Shown here piece by piece: positions 8,652-17,939 of a stretch of 64,000 nt of DNA. Each line of letters starts with the position of its first letter. Within the stretch, counting starts at the first letter, position 1. The position numbers were made by a program, and so were the translations under genes. The DNA is from Pedobacter sp. MC2016-05 (GTDB lineage Bacteria; Bacteroidota; Bacteroidia; Sphingobacteriales; Sphingobacteriaceae): positions 186,001-250,000 of the forward strand of contig NZ_JAPIVT010000006.1 of assembly GCF_026239735.1 (NCBI RefSeq). The letters run 5' to 3'. Under the pieces are notes generated by a model, which made no database searches, was not told where the DNA came from, and saw nothing but the letters and a program-made list of their open reading frames with translations.

Positions 8652-9761
8652 TTATTTAGTGTAGAAAACCAGGTGAGCTGGAATATCTCCTGTGGATACA
8701 GAAAACTTCTTTTTACCATTTTTATCAATGGAATATAATGTTCCTGGCGTAACATAGTCCTTTGCATCGGTGATGTAAACGCCAGATGAGATGGGATCAA
8801 CTGCAATTCCGTAAGGCATTACTATTTCTTTCTCAGTGCCATCACTAATGAAGCCGCCTGGAATAATGGTTTCATCTTTCACATTGACTTTTGAATAAGA
8901 AATTATGTTAGACATGGTTGCATTGCTCCAGGCGGTGCTAATGATGTAAGCAAAATCTTTATCAATTGCGAAATTGCTTGCTTCAATATCGAACTTCTTT
9001 TTTACCGCTTCCGTCTTCGTATCAACCACATACAAATTCGATTTTATATCACCATAATTTCCTCTGGAAGTAACATATAAATCACCATATTGATCTGCTT
9101 TTACACGGTGAAGGTTGATGGCAACATCAATGCGCTTGATTTCCTTATTGGTTGCCAGATCAACAACAGACAAAGTTCGCTCGTAATTGCTGCTGGTATA
9201 ACCTCCAGAATTGGCTACATAAAGTCTATCGCCGACAACTGCCATCTCTTCTGGCTCACGTCCTACTGTAATTTTAGCATCCAATTTATAAGTTGCCGTA
9301 TCAACAACAGCAACAAAACCCTCGTAAGCAGTTACATATGCTTTGTTTTTATAAAATGTAAGATACCTACAGTTCGGAATATCTACCTGAGCTAATTTTT
9401 TTGCAGTTTTAACATCAAGGATTTCCAATTTTCCAGATCCATTTACAATTACATAAAGCTTAGAACCATAAATTTTGATATCATTCCCTACATCGCCCAA
9501 ACCTAATGTTACAAATGGGTTTGCTTGCCCGTAAATATTTTTCCTATAAACGCCCGTAGCATAATCATAATAATCTATTGAGGCTTTATTCGAACCCCAA
9601 TTTCCTTCGTTTAAAACATATAGCCCATTTACAGCTGTAATGTCCTGCCCAGGAAGTTGGGTTTGTTCTTCAGGGGTAACGCCTTTATCTTTCCTGCAAG
9701 ACCACAAAATTGTAGTGAGGCAAACTGCAGTTAATACTTTAATTGATAGCAATTTTTTCAT
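8652..9761 (-). CDS. BtuG-like YncE/DUF5074 beta-propeller lipoprotein
   Basis: A 369-residue lipoprotein: signal peptide and lipobox (TILWSC, Cys22), then repeated beta-propeller blades, each with patterns such as LYVLNEGNWG, LYVIVNGSGKLEILD, AYVTAYEGFVAVVD and LYVANSGGY. Bacteroides BtuG proteins are seven-bladed surface propellers that bind vitamin B12 very tightly and sit on the BtuB receptor. This gene lies directly downstream of a BtuB-like receptor (spacing 6 bases) under a cobalamin riboswitch, which supports the same role. Binding residues were not compared, so BtuG is a family and context call. Confidence 0.78.
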   Translation of the reverse strand: MKKLLSIKVLTAVCLTTILWSCRKDKGVTPEEQTQLPGQDITAVNGLYVLNEGNWGSNKASIDYYDYATGVYRKNIYGQANPFVTLGLGDVGNDIKIYGSKLYVIVNGSGKLEILDVKTAKKLAQVDIPNCRYLTFYKNKAYVTAYEGFVAVVDTATYKLDAKITVGREPEEMAVVGDRLYVANSGGYTSSNYERTLSVVDLATNKEIKRIDVAINLHRVKADQYGDLYVTSRGNYGDIKSNLYVVDTKTEAVKKKFDIEASNFAIDKDFAYIISTAWSNATMSNIISYSKVNVKDETIIPGGFISDGTEKEIVMPYGIAVDPISSGVYITDAKDYVTPGTLYSIDKNGKKKFSVSTGDIPAHLVFYTK

Positions 9762-9767
9762 TTTATG

Positions 9768-11801
9768 TTAATTAAATTTGGTGATGAGTGTGATCCTGAA
9801 ATTTCTTCCAGGCATAGGGTAATTGAGTACCACATCGTAGTATTGATTAAATACATTATTCACTTCTGCAGCAATACTATAATTTACTTTTGCGTAATCG
9901 AAAGCAAACCTGACAGCCAAATCATGTGTGTACCATGGCTCTACATAGTTTACCGGGATGTTTGCCTTTTGGCTATAACGTTCGCCGGTGTAGATGTAAC
10001 TGTAATTGAAACTGATATTTTTATAGTCTAAGCCCAGCATTAACGCGCCGCTATTCAATGGGATGTAAGGAATCTGCTGACCGTAAACTGTACTGTTCTT
10101 AGTAATATCGATGGCCTTTTCATAGGTATAATTAAATTTCGTATTCAAAACGAAACCATTAAAATTCCAGTTGCTTTGGATGTTGGTTTCCAAACCTTTG
10201 ATTTCTACTTTACCAAGGTTAACCATACTCCACCTGAAGGGACTGAGCGTAGGAATGGCAATAATTTTATCGCGTACGGTGTTGTAATAAATATCTGTTT
10301 GGATAGAAACTTGAGTGAGTTTAACGGCCTCAAAAAACCTGGAATAAGTGAAACCTAAATCGTATTGCTTGGTATATTCAGGACTCAAATTACTGTTCCC
10401 AATCAGCGTGTAGTACAAATCATTAAAGGTTGGCATCCTAAAAATAGATTTGTAAAAAGCCCTTAGTCGGAAATCGTTGTTTTTAAAAGGCTGCCACGAA
10501 GCCATAATTGTGGGTGTATATTCTGTTTTATCGCCAGCTGAGAAATTGGTTTTCACCTGATCATTAACCAACGTTGCCAACACGTTACCTTGGATACTGA
10601 GGCGTTGCCAGTTTAATTTTGAAGCAAGAGCGATTAAAGCAGTCTGCCTTTTAGGATAGGCAAAGTTTTCCAGATTGGCATCTAACTGCTGATAACTGTA
10701 ATCGGTTGATAAGGAAATATCCCAAAATTTAAGAATCTGATATTGATTGGCTAACGAGAAGTATATTTCTTGCTGGGCATAACGATTATCTAAAGCGCCA
10801 AAGAGTGAAACCCGCTCCGGATCCAGATACCGGATAAAATCGTAAGCATATTTTGCATTTGCCAGGAATTGAAATCTTTGATCTGTTTTGCTTTGATAGG
10901 AGGATTGAACAAAGAAATTATCATCCCATTGACGCTGGCTAAAATCAAACTTATTGGCCACAATAGCGCCGGACAAACCCCTCTCGCTATTGTAATTATA
11001 AATCCTTAGTTGCCATTTGCTGCTATCGGCGGTATTACCAAACACGGATGCTTCAAATCTTTTGGCAACAATATCACCGTTATGCCTTACTACTGTAGTA
11101 TCATAAACACTATTGGTGTACCGATATTTGTATTTTCCATCCGCATGAATCAACTCTGCGTTTAGGCTTAACGATAAACGGTCGGTTAAACGTTGATGAA
11201 AAACAACCGATGGATCGAACAAGCCAAAGGAGCCGCCCTTTAAACTTAACTTTAAACCTCGGCGCTGGCCAATATCGAATACAGGACTTTGCGTTTTTAA
11301 ATAAAGCGAACTGGCAGATGCGAATGCTTTTGCTGGCATTAGCATGTCACTTTTCTGACCGCTGTAAAGCGAAACTTCTTCGAGGTTATCCAAAGAATAT
11401 TTACCCAAATCTACCTGCCCGTTTTGTGCATTTCCTAATTGTATCCCATCATAAAAAACCGCTGTATGGTTGCTACCCATGCTGCGAACGTTAATGGTTT
11501 TTAAGCCGCCAATGCCACCGTAATCTTTTAATTGTACTCCAGAAAAGTATCTGATGGCATCAGCAACAGAGAGCGCATTTAATTTTCTTAATGCCGTTCC
11601 GCTTAATATTTGCAAGGGTGTTGGGGAAATATTTGATAGTAATTTTCGCTGGTGCCGAATCTCGACCTCTTTTAAAATATTTGCCTTTAACGAGTCAGTT
11701 TGAGCAAGAGCAGATTGAGGCATAAGAATGCCTGTCCAGAAAATGAACGGTAGGAAAAGATAATACTTGATGCCGTTGAAGGCATGTAGAAACCTAAACA
11801 T
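9768..11801 (-). CDS. btuB: TonB-dependent outer-membrane receptor, cobalamin (BtuB-like)
   Basis: A 677-residue outer-membrane receptor predicted to import vitamin B12 or a related corrinoid using TonB energy. It has a signal peptide, a plug domain (ALSVADAIRYFSGVQLKDYGGIGG, INVRSMGSNHTAVFYDGIQLGNAQNG) and a long barrel of alternating beta strands ending in an aromatic strand (MPGRNFRITLITKFN). The length suits the compact BtuB subgroup rather than SusC receptors (about 1000 residues), and no SusD partner is present. It is the first gene after a cobalamin riboswitch, which strongly supports the substrate. No BtuCD/F genes are inside the window. Confidence 0.85.
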   Translation of the reverse strand: MFRFLHAFNGIKYYLFLPFIFWTGILMPQSALAQTDSLKANILKEVEIRHQRKLLSNISPTPLQILSGTALRKLNALSVADAIRYFSGVQLKDYGGIGGLKTINVRSMGSNHTAVFYDGIQLGNAQNGQVDLGKYSLDNLEEVSLYSGQKSDMLMPAKAFASASSLYLKTQSPVFDIGQRRGLKLSLKGGSFGLFDPSVVFHQRLTDRLSLSLNAELIHADGKYKYRYTNSVYDTTVVRHNGDIVAKRFEASVFGNTADSSKWQLRIYNYNSERGLSGAIVANKFDFSQRQWDDNFFVQSSYQSKTDQRFQFLANAKYAYDFIRYLDPERVSLFGALDNRYAQQEIYFSLANQYQILKFWDISLSTDYSYQQLDANLENFAYPKRQTALIALASKLNWQRLSIQGNVLATLVNDQVKTNFSAGDKTEYTPTIMASWQPFKNNDFRLRAFYKSIFRMPTFNDLYYTLIGNSNLSPEYTKQYDLGFTYSRFFEAVKLTQVSIQTDIYYNTVRDKIIAIPTLSPFRWSMVNLGKVEIKGLETNIQSNWNFNGFVLNTKFNYTYEKAIDITKNSTVYGQQIPYIPLNSGALMLGLDYKNISFNYSYIYTGERYSQKANIPVNYVEPWYTHDLAVRFAFDYAKVNYSIAAEVNNVFNQYYDVVLNYPMPGRNFRITLITKFN

Positions 11802-11899
11802 TTTGTTGTGAGTTTAATCCCCACAGCAAACAGAATTACAAGAAATGAAAATACGGAATACCGAAAGTACCTCATCTCTAGCTTCAATCCCCGAAAGCT

Positions 11900-12090
11900 A
11901 TGAAATATTGCAAGAGGCAGGTCTTCTGACTTACTCCCGGTTTTCTTGCCTTCCCACCTCGAAATCCGGGCAGTGGCTTAAAGAATAGAAAATCCGTTAA
12001 TGGAGCTTACAGCTGCGGGACAGTTTTGGATTTACACCAAATTCCCTTTTAATTCCGGGTGTTAACCGGAAACCAAAAGCATGGCAAAGG
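11900..12090 (-). promoter_or_regulatory. Cobalamin riboswitch
   Basis: Read on the minus strand, this leader shows the hallmarks of the adenosylcobalamin riboswitch: a 5' stem followed by GGGAATTTGGTGTAAATCC, the core ACTGTCCCGCAGCTGTAA, and near the 3' end the B12 box AGTCAGAAGACCTGCC (about 11915-11930). The pieces are in the right order over about 180 bases and end about 100 bases before the btuB start. The expected action is to switch off the three downstream genes when cobalamin is plentiful, by hiding the start region or by termination; which of these applies is not clear. Confidence 0.93.
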
Positions 12091-12288
12091 TAGCCAAATT
12101 TTGAAAAGATTTTAGAAAAGTTTAGTCGCTGTTTAAATTTCTCAGATAGTAAATATTTCTTGCGGTTGTTGGGAACCAACTATCTCGAGGCACTAGCGTT
12201 TGATGCCCGCATAAAATTTGAACTTTTAAGTTTGTTAATTAATCAATTTTAACAAGCTCAAAAATTCGGAAAGCTACTTTGCAGACGC

Positions 12289-13071
12289 TTATTTTTCTAC
12301 ATCACTAATTTCGATCCATACCGGGCAGTGATCGCTTGTTTTTTCCCAGCCCCGAACATGCTTATCTACTCCCGCACTTAAAAGTTTACTTTCTAATTGT
12401 GGACTCAGAAGAAAATGATCAATGCGTAAACCGGCGTTACGGCCGTAGGCATTTCTGAAATAATCGAAAAATGTATAGATCACATCTTTGGGATAGAGCT
12501 TTCTAATGGCGTCTGTCCAACCCTGTGCTACCAAGTTATGGAAAGCTTCACGCACTTCTGGCCTGAAAAGTGCATCATCAACCCATCGTTCGGGTTTATA
12601 AACGTCCAATTCAGTCGGCATCACATTGTAATCTCCTGCAAGCACTACGGGTAAATTAAATTCTAAGAGTTTCGCTGCATGGAGTTTTAACCGTTCAAAC
12701 CAAGCCAATTTATAGTCAAATTTTGGCCCTGGCGCAGGATTTCCATTTGGCAAATACAAGCAGCCTACCACAACCCCATTGATCATGGCTTCAATATATC
12801 TACTGTGCAAATCTTCAGGATCACCAGGCAAACCCCGTTTAAGTTCCTTTATTTCATGTCCACGAGATAAAATAGCCACCCCATTCCAGCTTTTTTGTCC
12901 ATGCCAGATAGCGTTATAGCCGGCTTCGAGGATAGCCTCTTCGGGAAATTTCTCATCAGGCGCTTTTAATTCTTGTAAGCAAACTACATCAGGCTTCGTT
13001 TCTTCGAGCCATTTTAATAAAACTGGTAAGCGCCCATTTACGCCGTTTACATTGTAGGTTGCTATTCTCAT
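12289..13071 (-). CDS. xth: Exodeoxyribonuclease III
   Basis: A 260-residue Mg-dependent AP endonuclease/3'-5' exonuclease of the EEP fold, acting in base excision repair. Conserved elements appear in order: TYNVNGVNGR at the N terminus, VCLQELK (metal-binding Glu34), SWNGVAILSR, VVLAGDYNV (catalytic Asp/Asn), RIDHFLLS and the terminal SDHCPV with catalytic Asp-His. Length is normal. It stands alone, facing away from the sigma-factor gene; the 198 bases between it and the riboswitch show nothing else. Confidence 0.93.
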   Translation of the reverse strand: MRIATYNVNGVNGRLPVLLKWLEETKPDVVCLQELKAPDEKFPEEAILEAGYNAIWHGQKSWNGVAILSRGHEIKELKRGLPGDPEDLHSRYIEAMINGVVVGCLYLPNGNPAPGPKFDYKLAWFERLKLHAAKLLEFNLPVVLAGDYNVMPTELDVYKPERWVDDALFRPEVREAFHNLVAQGWTDAIRKLYPKDVIYTFFDYFRNAYGRNAGLRIDHFLLSPQLESKLLSAGVDKHVRGWEKTSDHCPVWIEISDVEK

Positions 13072-13264
13072 CGCTATAAAAAATTGGTGAGGCTAAATTA
13101 ATGAACAAATTTTTTCCCACAATTTAAAACGGAATTAAAATTTAACTTATTCTGACTTTAAAACATCTAAAAATCACGAAAAACTGATTAATTTTTTATT
13201 AATTGAAAGCATTTCTAATTTTTGCGCTTATCTTGCAATTATATTTAATCACTCCCGTTAGTAA

Positions 13265-13708
13265 ATGTCTGAAGTTGCGATAAACATCCCAAAAGGTAAC
13301 CAGAAGGATATTCATCAGTTATATGATAAGTATGCTGGAATGCTTTTAGGTTTTATAAGAGGTACGGTTCAAGATCATCGAAGATCAGAAGAAATTTTAG
13401 TTAAAATTATCTCTGCATTTGTATTGGAAACAAATGGCCAGCCTACTTCCTGGTTGCAGTTAAGGCAATTTGCAAGATTTAAATTGCCCGAATTTTCTTC
13501 TCTAAATAATGAAAAACTAAACGGTAATCCCACGAATAATGAGTATTTAAATCTGCTGGATGAGGAGGAGCAATATATCTTCCAAATGGTTTATTATCAA
13601 GGAAAGTCTATCAATCAACTTGCAGATTTGTTAAATAAGAGTGAAAATATATTGCGTACCCAGTTGAAATCATCAATAGATAAAATCAGGAAAGCTCGTG
13701 GAAATTAA
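13265..13708 (+). CDS. Short ECF-type RNA polymerase sigma factor
   Basis: A 147-residue protein, shorter than the usual 170-190 for ECF sigma factors. Region 2 is recognisable but reduced (LYDKYAGMLLGFIRGTVQDHRRSEEILVKII), the linker is brief, and region 4 is a plain helix-turn-helix (LLDEEEQYIFQMVYYQGKSINQLADLLNKSENILRTQLKS). The stop overlaps the start of the next gene by 11 bases; that gene looks like its membrane anti-sigma factor. The stimulus and regulon cannot be read from the sequence. Confidence 0.75.
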   Translation: MSEVAINIPKGNQKDIHQLYDKYAGMLLGFIRGTVQDHRRSEEILVKIISAFVLETNGQPTSWLQLRQFARFKLPEFSSLNNEKLNGNPTNNEYLNLLDEEEQYIFQMVYYQGKSINQLADLLNKSENILRTQLKSSIDKIRKARGN

Positions 13709-14201
13709 ACAATTGATAGATAGCGGCCTAATGGAAACCTATGTTATGGGAGTGGCTACCGACGATGAAATTCAGCAGGTTTTGCGGGCAAAAAAACAGT
13801 TTCCAGAATTTGCCGAAGCGTTAACAAAGTTAGAAATGGATATGGAAATCCTTGCGCAAAGTATGGCTGTTCCGCCTCCAGCCAACGTATTATCCAAAAT
13901 TGAACAAGAAGTAAATGAGATTATACTTCGCGAGCAGAATTTAAAGCTATATACTGAAACTGAAAGCAAATTTAAGCATGCGGAACAAGAAAAAGTTAAG
14001 CAAGACCGCTATATAGAAGTTGAGTCCGAATCGAACCAGATGCGCATCAGCAAAGCCTGGCGTTGGGTTTTCGCGGCTGTTTTTGTTTTAGGCAAGATAT
14101 TTTTAGGCTTCGCGATTTACTTTTATCTCGAAAACAGACAGGCACAAGAACAGATTAAAGATTTGAAATTAGAGATCAACCAAATCAAAACAGTTAAGTA
14201 A
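13698..14201 (+). CDS. Putative membrane anti-sigma factor
   Basis: A 167-residue single-span membrane protein starting with GTG inside the 3' end of the sigma gene. The cytoplasmic N-terminal part (about 1-110) begins IKQLIDSGLMETYVMGVATDDE, a pattern seen at the start of RskA-like anti-sigma factors in Bacteroidota, followed by a charged helical stretch. A membrane helix (RWVFAAVFVLGKIFLGFAIYF, about 117-137) leads to a short coiled-coil tail. No zinc-binding HxxxCxxC is seen. Function is inferred from translational coupling with the sigma gene. Confidence 0.68.
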   Translation: MEIKQLIDSGLMETYVMGVATDDEIQQVLRAKKQFPEFAEALTKLEMDMEILAQSMAVPPPANVLSKIEQEVNEIILREQNLKLYTETESKFKHAEQEKVKQDRYIEVESESNQMRISKAWRWVFAAVFVLGKIFLGFAIYFYLENRQAQEQIKDLKLEINQIKTVK

Positions 14202-14274
14202 TCTATATTGATAAAATAGTATTTCCTAAAACGATAACAGGGTTTGCTGGTTATAGTCAATATAATTTAGCAAT

Positions 14275-14856
14275 ATGAACAATCAGTTATCAGAAAACGG
14301 AAATCCCAAGTTATATATGTTACTGTTGGGCTCAAAAGCGCCTAAAAGAAATGTGGAGCAACACGACTATTTCTTCGGCATTGCCACCTCATTAAAAGAA
14401 TTGGTGCCAGAAATAAAAGCATTTTGGCCTGAGGCTGGCAATAGTATTCATATAGACGGCTGGCGTGAGGTAAACCAGGTTGACGGTTTTCGAATTGAAG
14501 TTAAACCTCGAACGGCTAAAAATTCATCCACTCCGCATAAACTATTTTTTATCAACCTCGGTGGTTATCAATCCGGAAAGTTAGAAGAACAACATTATAT
14601 CGTTCTTGGCGTACAAGATGATCGGGCCTCGGCCATTCAAGACGCAAAAAAAACTGTTTTTTTCAAGACTAATTCGGTTAAAGGCGCTAACTCCCATATT
14701 GATGAAAAATATGGTATCGACATTGATGACATTTACCGGGTTGAGGATATTTTAAGTCCGCAGCATAAAGAAAAATACCATATTGAGATTATACCAGACG
14801 CTACCCTTCCTGATGATGAGATCCATTTAGGCTATTTTAAACTGGATAAGATCTAG
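14275..14856 (+). CDS. DUF1543 domain protein
   Basis: A 193-residue soluble protein of the DUF1543 family, whose function is unknown. Recognisable parts are LYMLLLGSKAPKRNVEQHDYFFGI near the start, FWPEAGNSIHIDGWREV in the middle and two similar half-repeats (FFINLGGYQSGKLEEQHYIVLGV echoes the N-terminal block). There is no signal peptide. It stands between the anti-sigma gene and a DUF4142 gene, with its own spacing on both sides. Confidence 0.8.
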   Translation: MNNQLSENGNPKLYMLLLGSKAPKRNVEQHDYFFGIATSLKELVPEIKAFWPEAGNSIHIDGWREVNQVDGFRIEVKPRTAKNSSTPHKLFFINLGGYQSGKLEEQHYIVLGVQDDRASAIQDAKKTVFFKTNSVKGANSHIDEKYGIDIDDIYRVEDILSPQHKEKYHIEIIPDATLPDDEIHLGYFKLDKI

Positions 14857-14934
14857 AAATACGTACTCCTTAAATATCTATGCTAAACCTTTCTAAGTAA
14901 AACATGTTATTAGTTTACAACAAAAACCAATAAT

Positions 14935-15522
14935 ATGAAAAAGTTAGTTTATTTGATGGCCGTATCCGTTTCGGCCTTAGCATTTCAAGCATGTGGCGGT
15001 GGAAATAAAGACGCCAAAGAAACAGCTGATAGCTTAAACATGAGTAAAGATACGACAAGCAACGCGGCTGCAACTGGTGGCATATCAGTTGACAATGAAG
15101 ATGCAAAATTTGCAACACAGGCAGCAGTAGGCGGAATGGCAGAAGTTGAATTGGGCAAACTTGCCCTACAAAAAAGCAGCAATGCACAAGTAAAAGAGTT
15201 TGCTACCATGATGGTAAATGATCATGGAAAAGCCAATACCGAATTAATGGAAATCGCGGCTGCTAAAAATATCACTTTACCATCTACTGTTGATGATGAC
15301 CACAAAAAGAAAATGGACGATTTGAGTAAAAAGTCAGGATCTGATTTTGATAAAGCTTATGTTGATGCCATGGTTGATGGACATAAATCGACTTTAAAAT
15401 TGATGGAAGATGAATCGAAAGATGGCGCTGATGCAGAACTTAAAGCTTTTGCTACCAAAACGGCTCCGGTAGTACAAACGCATTTAACCATGATCAATAA
15501 AATTAAAGATGGAATGAAATAA
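14935..15522 (+). CDS. DUF4142 lipoprotein
   Basis: A 195-residue exported lipoprotein: signal peptide with lipobox FQAC (Cys20), a low-complexity Asp/Ser/Thr linker, then a four-helix ferritin-like bundle of the DUF4142 type (FATQAAVGGMAEVELGKLALQKS, VKEFATMMVNDHGKAN, DFDKAYVDAMVDGHKSTLKLME, HLTMINKI). The His-Asp pattern in helices 2 and 3 is typical of the family. The family is common in Bacteroidota and proteobacteria, often linked to stress, but no activity is proven. A strong terminator follows. Confidence 0.88.
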   Translation: MKKLVYLMAVSVSALAFQACGGGNKDAKETADSLNMSKDTTSNAAATGGISVDNEDAKFATQAAVGGMAEVELGKLALQKSSNAQVKEFATMMVNDHGKANTELMEIAAAKNITLPSTVDDDHKKKMDDLSKKSGSDFDKAYVDAMVDGHKSTLKLMEDESKDGADAELKAFATKTAPVVQTHLTMINKIKDGMK

Positions 15523-15541
15523 ATTTCCATTCCAATAAAAA

Positions 15542-15569
15542 AATCGAGGCAAATGCCTCGATTTTTTTA
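15542..15569. terminator. Bidirectional rho-independent terminator
   Basis: The stem AAATCGAGGCA/TGCCTCGATTT has a tiny loop, with A-runs before and T-runs after it. It lies between the convergent DUF4142 and FAD/NAD(P)-binding genes and can serve both strands. Confidence 0.9.
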
Positions 15570-17285
15570 TGCGCTTAGTTTTTTCATTACCTGTTCTGAT
15601 GCTGCTTCGCAAAAGTCAATCCCCGAATAATCAGGATTATAGCCACCTATGTAAGGAACAGCCAAGATATAAACACGTTCACTGGCAGTACCATCTTTAT
15701 CCACTACCTGAAAATAATCGTTAATGGTTATCCCTGGGACACGGAGAGAGAAATGCCCACTCTCAGTTTTCTCCACTAATTTATTTCCTTTTTTGTAAGC
15801 TTCATTTCCTTTCTTTATATCCTTAAAGTTCAATTTTGCAGGGCTAACAATACCCGCATCAATTAAACCCTGAAAAGGAAAATCTTCAAACGATAAATGA
15901 GGCTGCCCTACACAATCGACAAACATTTTATAATTCTCGGCAATCCGTTTGCCATTTTCGTCTTCGTAATAGTAAGTAGCACCTCCTTTAGCATTTGGCT
16001 CTACCCTGCTATCTTCGCCTACAGATACAATATCGAGCACCCCGGCATCGTGAAGCGCCATTAAATCTCGACAAGAACTTTGAGGAACAAATGCAATTAC
16101 AATTGAAATGAGTGGCATTAATACTTTTTGAAGCCTTTGCATATCTTCAGCAGGAAGATATTTTGCAGGGTAATTCATGGCAAAGCTCAAAACTGCCAAA
16201 ACTTCTTTCCAATAAATTGATTCTCTTTTTTCGATCGATTTTTCTGCTTCCGCATATTCTTTCTTGAACAAATCGAATGGCGGCAATTTCTCCCGATAAT
16301 CCATCATGGCCTCTACGAATGTTTCAAGATCCAAATCTTTTATCCGTTCGTAAAACTTCGGCTCTTTCTTTTTAAATTGTCGTTTGAAGTTTTGGTCAAA
16401 AACAAAATCCAGAGAAATAAAACCTCCATTTTTCTTGATATGATCTCGTACCTGCTTTTTAGTGAGCGTATTATCTTTTCCCAAATGGCTATCCTCCAAA
16501 TGAAAGCGAATGGCTGGTAAAAGGCCATTTCTAGAGTGCATGATAATTTTAAATTTACTGCTATCAGCATCTAATTTGAAAAAATATGTTCCGTCATCAT
16601 TCTGTGTAAACGTGCCATTGCTACGAGCAAGTGTTCGTATCGCGTCAACCGCGGTAAGAGATGATCCTTTAAGTGCGATAGGGTGGTTATAACGTAAAGC
16701 CAACTTTTTTGGTGGGTATGGCGAATCGAAATAATCCGGAATTTTCCCTTCATGTTTTTTGGGCCAATTGTGGCCGGTACAAATTATAATTTCATCAAAA
16801 ATTCCATCCTCTTTTCCATCTACTTTTACCGTAACTTTTTTTGTGCCTTTATCATCCAGAACATCAGTTATTGTGGTGTTTAAATGAATTTTTGTAACAA
16901 TTGATTTCTTTACTGCTTGTTTGATCAGCAGATCGAATTGTGCAGAAAGGTATTCTCCAAAAAATAATCGAGGCAAAACCTTGTATTCATTAAATTTTTC
17001 AGAATCGATGTCGAACTTTTTTAAAATACTTTTTGGGGCAATTTTAACCCAATCTTCAATAGAATTAAAAATAATGGGTATTTCATTATCAGATACATTT
17101 GTAATATGTTCTACTTCTGCACCTTCACTACTGTAAGGCATACCGGAGCCAAGATGTGCTTTCCGTTCAAAAATTTCTATCTCCAGATTTTTTAGTTCAG
17201 ACTCAATAAGTCTCTTATACATAAAAAGGCCACTGGGGCCTCCACCAAGTATAGCAATTCTTTTTTTAGTAGTTTTTAGGCTCAT
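15567..17285 (-). CDS. FAD/NAD(P)-binding oxidoreductase-like protein
   Basis: A 572-residue cytosolic flavoprotein. The N terminus carries a dinucleotide fold (IAILGGGPSGLFMYKRLIES) and an acidic strand end (IEIFERKAHLGSGMPYS); a second signature (DEIIICTGHNW) and a GSSLTAVDAIRTL segment follow. This arrangement is that of the NAD_binding_9 / HpyO-like family, whose substrates are mostly unknown. The C-terminal YIGGYNPDYSGIDFCEAASE may complete the FAD site. It is monocistronic, with a decayed response regulator upstream. The reaction cannot be named. Confidence 0.72.
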   Translation of the reverse strand: MSLKTTKKRIAILGGGPSGLFMYKRLIESELKNLEIEIFERKAHLGSGMPYSSEGAEVEHITNVSDNEIPIIFNSIEDWVKIAPKSILKKFDIDSEKFNEYKVLPRLFFGEYLSAQFDLLIKQAVKKSIVTKIHLNTTITDVLDDKGTKKVTVKVDGKEDGIFDEIIICTGHNWPKKHEGKIPDYFDSPYPPKKLALRYNHPIALKGSSLTAVDAIRTLARSNGTFTQNDDGTYFFKLDADSSKFKIIMHSRNGLLPAIRFHLEDSHLGKDNTLTKKQVRDHIKKNGGFISLDFVFDQNFKRQFKKKEPKFYERIKDLDLETFVEAMMDYREKLPPFDLFKKEYAEAEKSIEKRESIYWKEVLAVLSFAMNYPAKYLPAEDMQRLQKVLMPLISIVIAFVPQSSCRDLMALHDAGVLDIVSVGEDSRVEPNAKGGATYYYEDENGKRIAENYKMFVDCVGQPHLSFEDFPFQGLIDAGIVSPAKLNFKDIKKGNEAYKKGNKLVEKTESGHFSLRVPGITINDYFQVVDKDGTASERVYILAVPYIGGYNPDYSGIDFCEAASEQVMKKLSA

Positions 17286-17407
17286 TTAATGATGTAAAAA
17301 GGCGATATAAATAAAACGTTTCTTCTAATTATAAAGAAACCTTTCTTACAATCAATAAAAGCGAAAATTGTTTTGATGCTATGTTAAAAACCAGCTCGCT
17401 TAGCGCA

Positions 17408-17796
17408 TCACCTTTGACGGTTTTCTCGATGTAAAACCTCATTAATTGCAGTCTGAAGTTTAGAAAACATCACCGGCTTCACTAGAAACTTGTCTCCATT
17501 AGCTCCAAAGGCCTCTAAGCGTATTGATCGTAGAAGGTTACAAAAAATATAAACCTCACTTTATCGCGAAGCACCTTGGCAACATCCAGCCCACTGATAT
17601 CCATTTTTATATCTAAAAATAAAAAGTCGATCTTATCTTCAACTTTAATGTTGATAATAGCTTGAATTGGTTCGGTATAAGTTTCGGCTACATGCAGTCC
17701 TGGTATTTGATCTAGGAAGTTGGCAAGAACATCTATGATGAGTTGATCATCATCAACGATTACACATTTATATAAAGTAGTTTTTGAGTAGTCCAT
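17408..17796 (-). pseudogene. Frameshifted CheY-like response regulator
   Basis: The first 93 codons encode a receiver domain (CVIVDDDQLIIDVL, phospho-acceptor in FLFLDIKMD) and hit TAG at 17515-17517 directly after FYDQYA. Restoring one missing base near 17518 continues the domain as LEAFGANGDKFLVKPV, which contains the conserved Lys-Pro of receivers, and runs on to a TGA at 17408-17410. The repaired product would be about 129 residues, a normal single-domain receiver. A sequencing error cannot be excluded, but as written the product lacks the last strand and helix and the conserved Lys. Confidence 0.75.
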
Positions 17797-17939
17797 TTAG
17801 ATTTTTTTACGATAGGAGGCAAACCATAAGCCAAATATTGCGTTACAACCTATAGTTTTTTGGCTACATCATTTTTTTCAATCCTTTATTATCAAAAACC
17901 TTCTTGATTAATTAGTGTTATAAAAAGAGATAATGAGCT

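Noticed and set aside
12091-12288. Minus-strand open frame near 11997-12179
   Set aside because: It lies over the cobalamin riboswitch and has no coding character.
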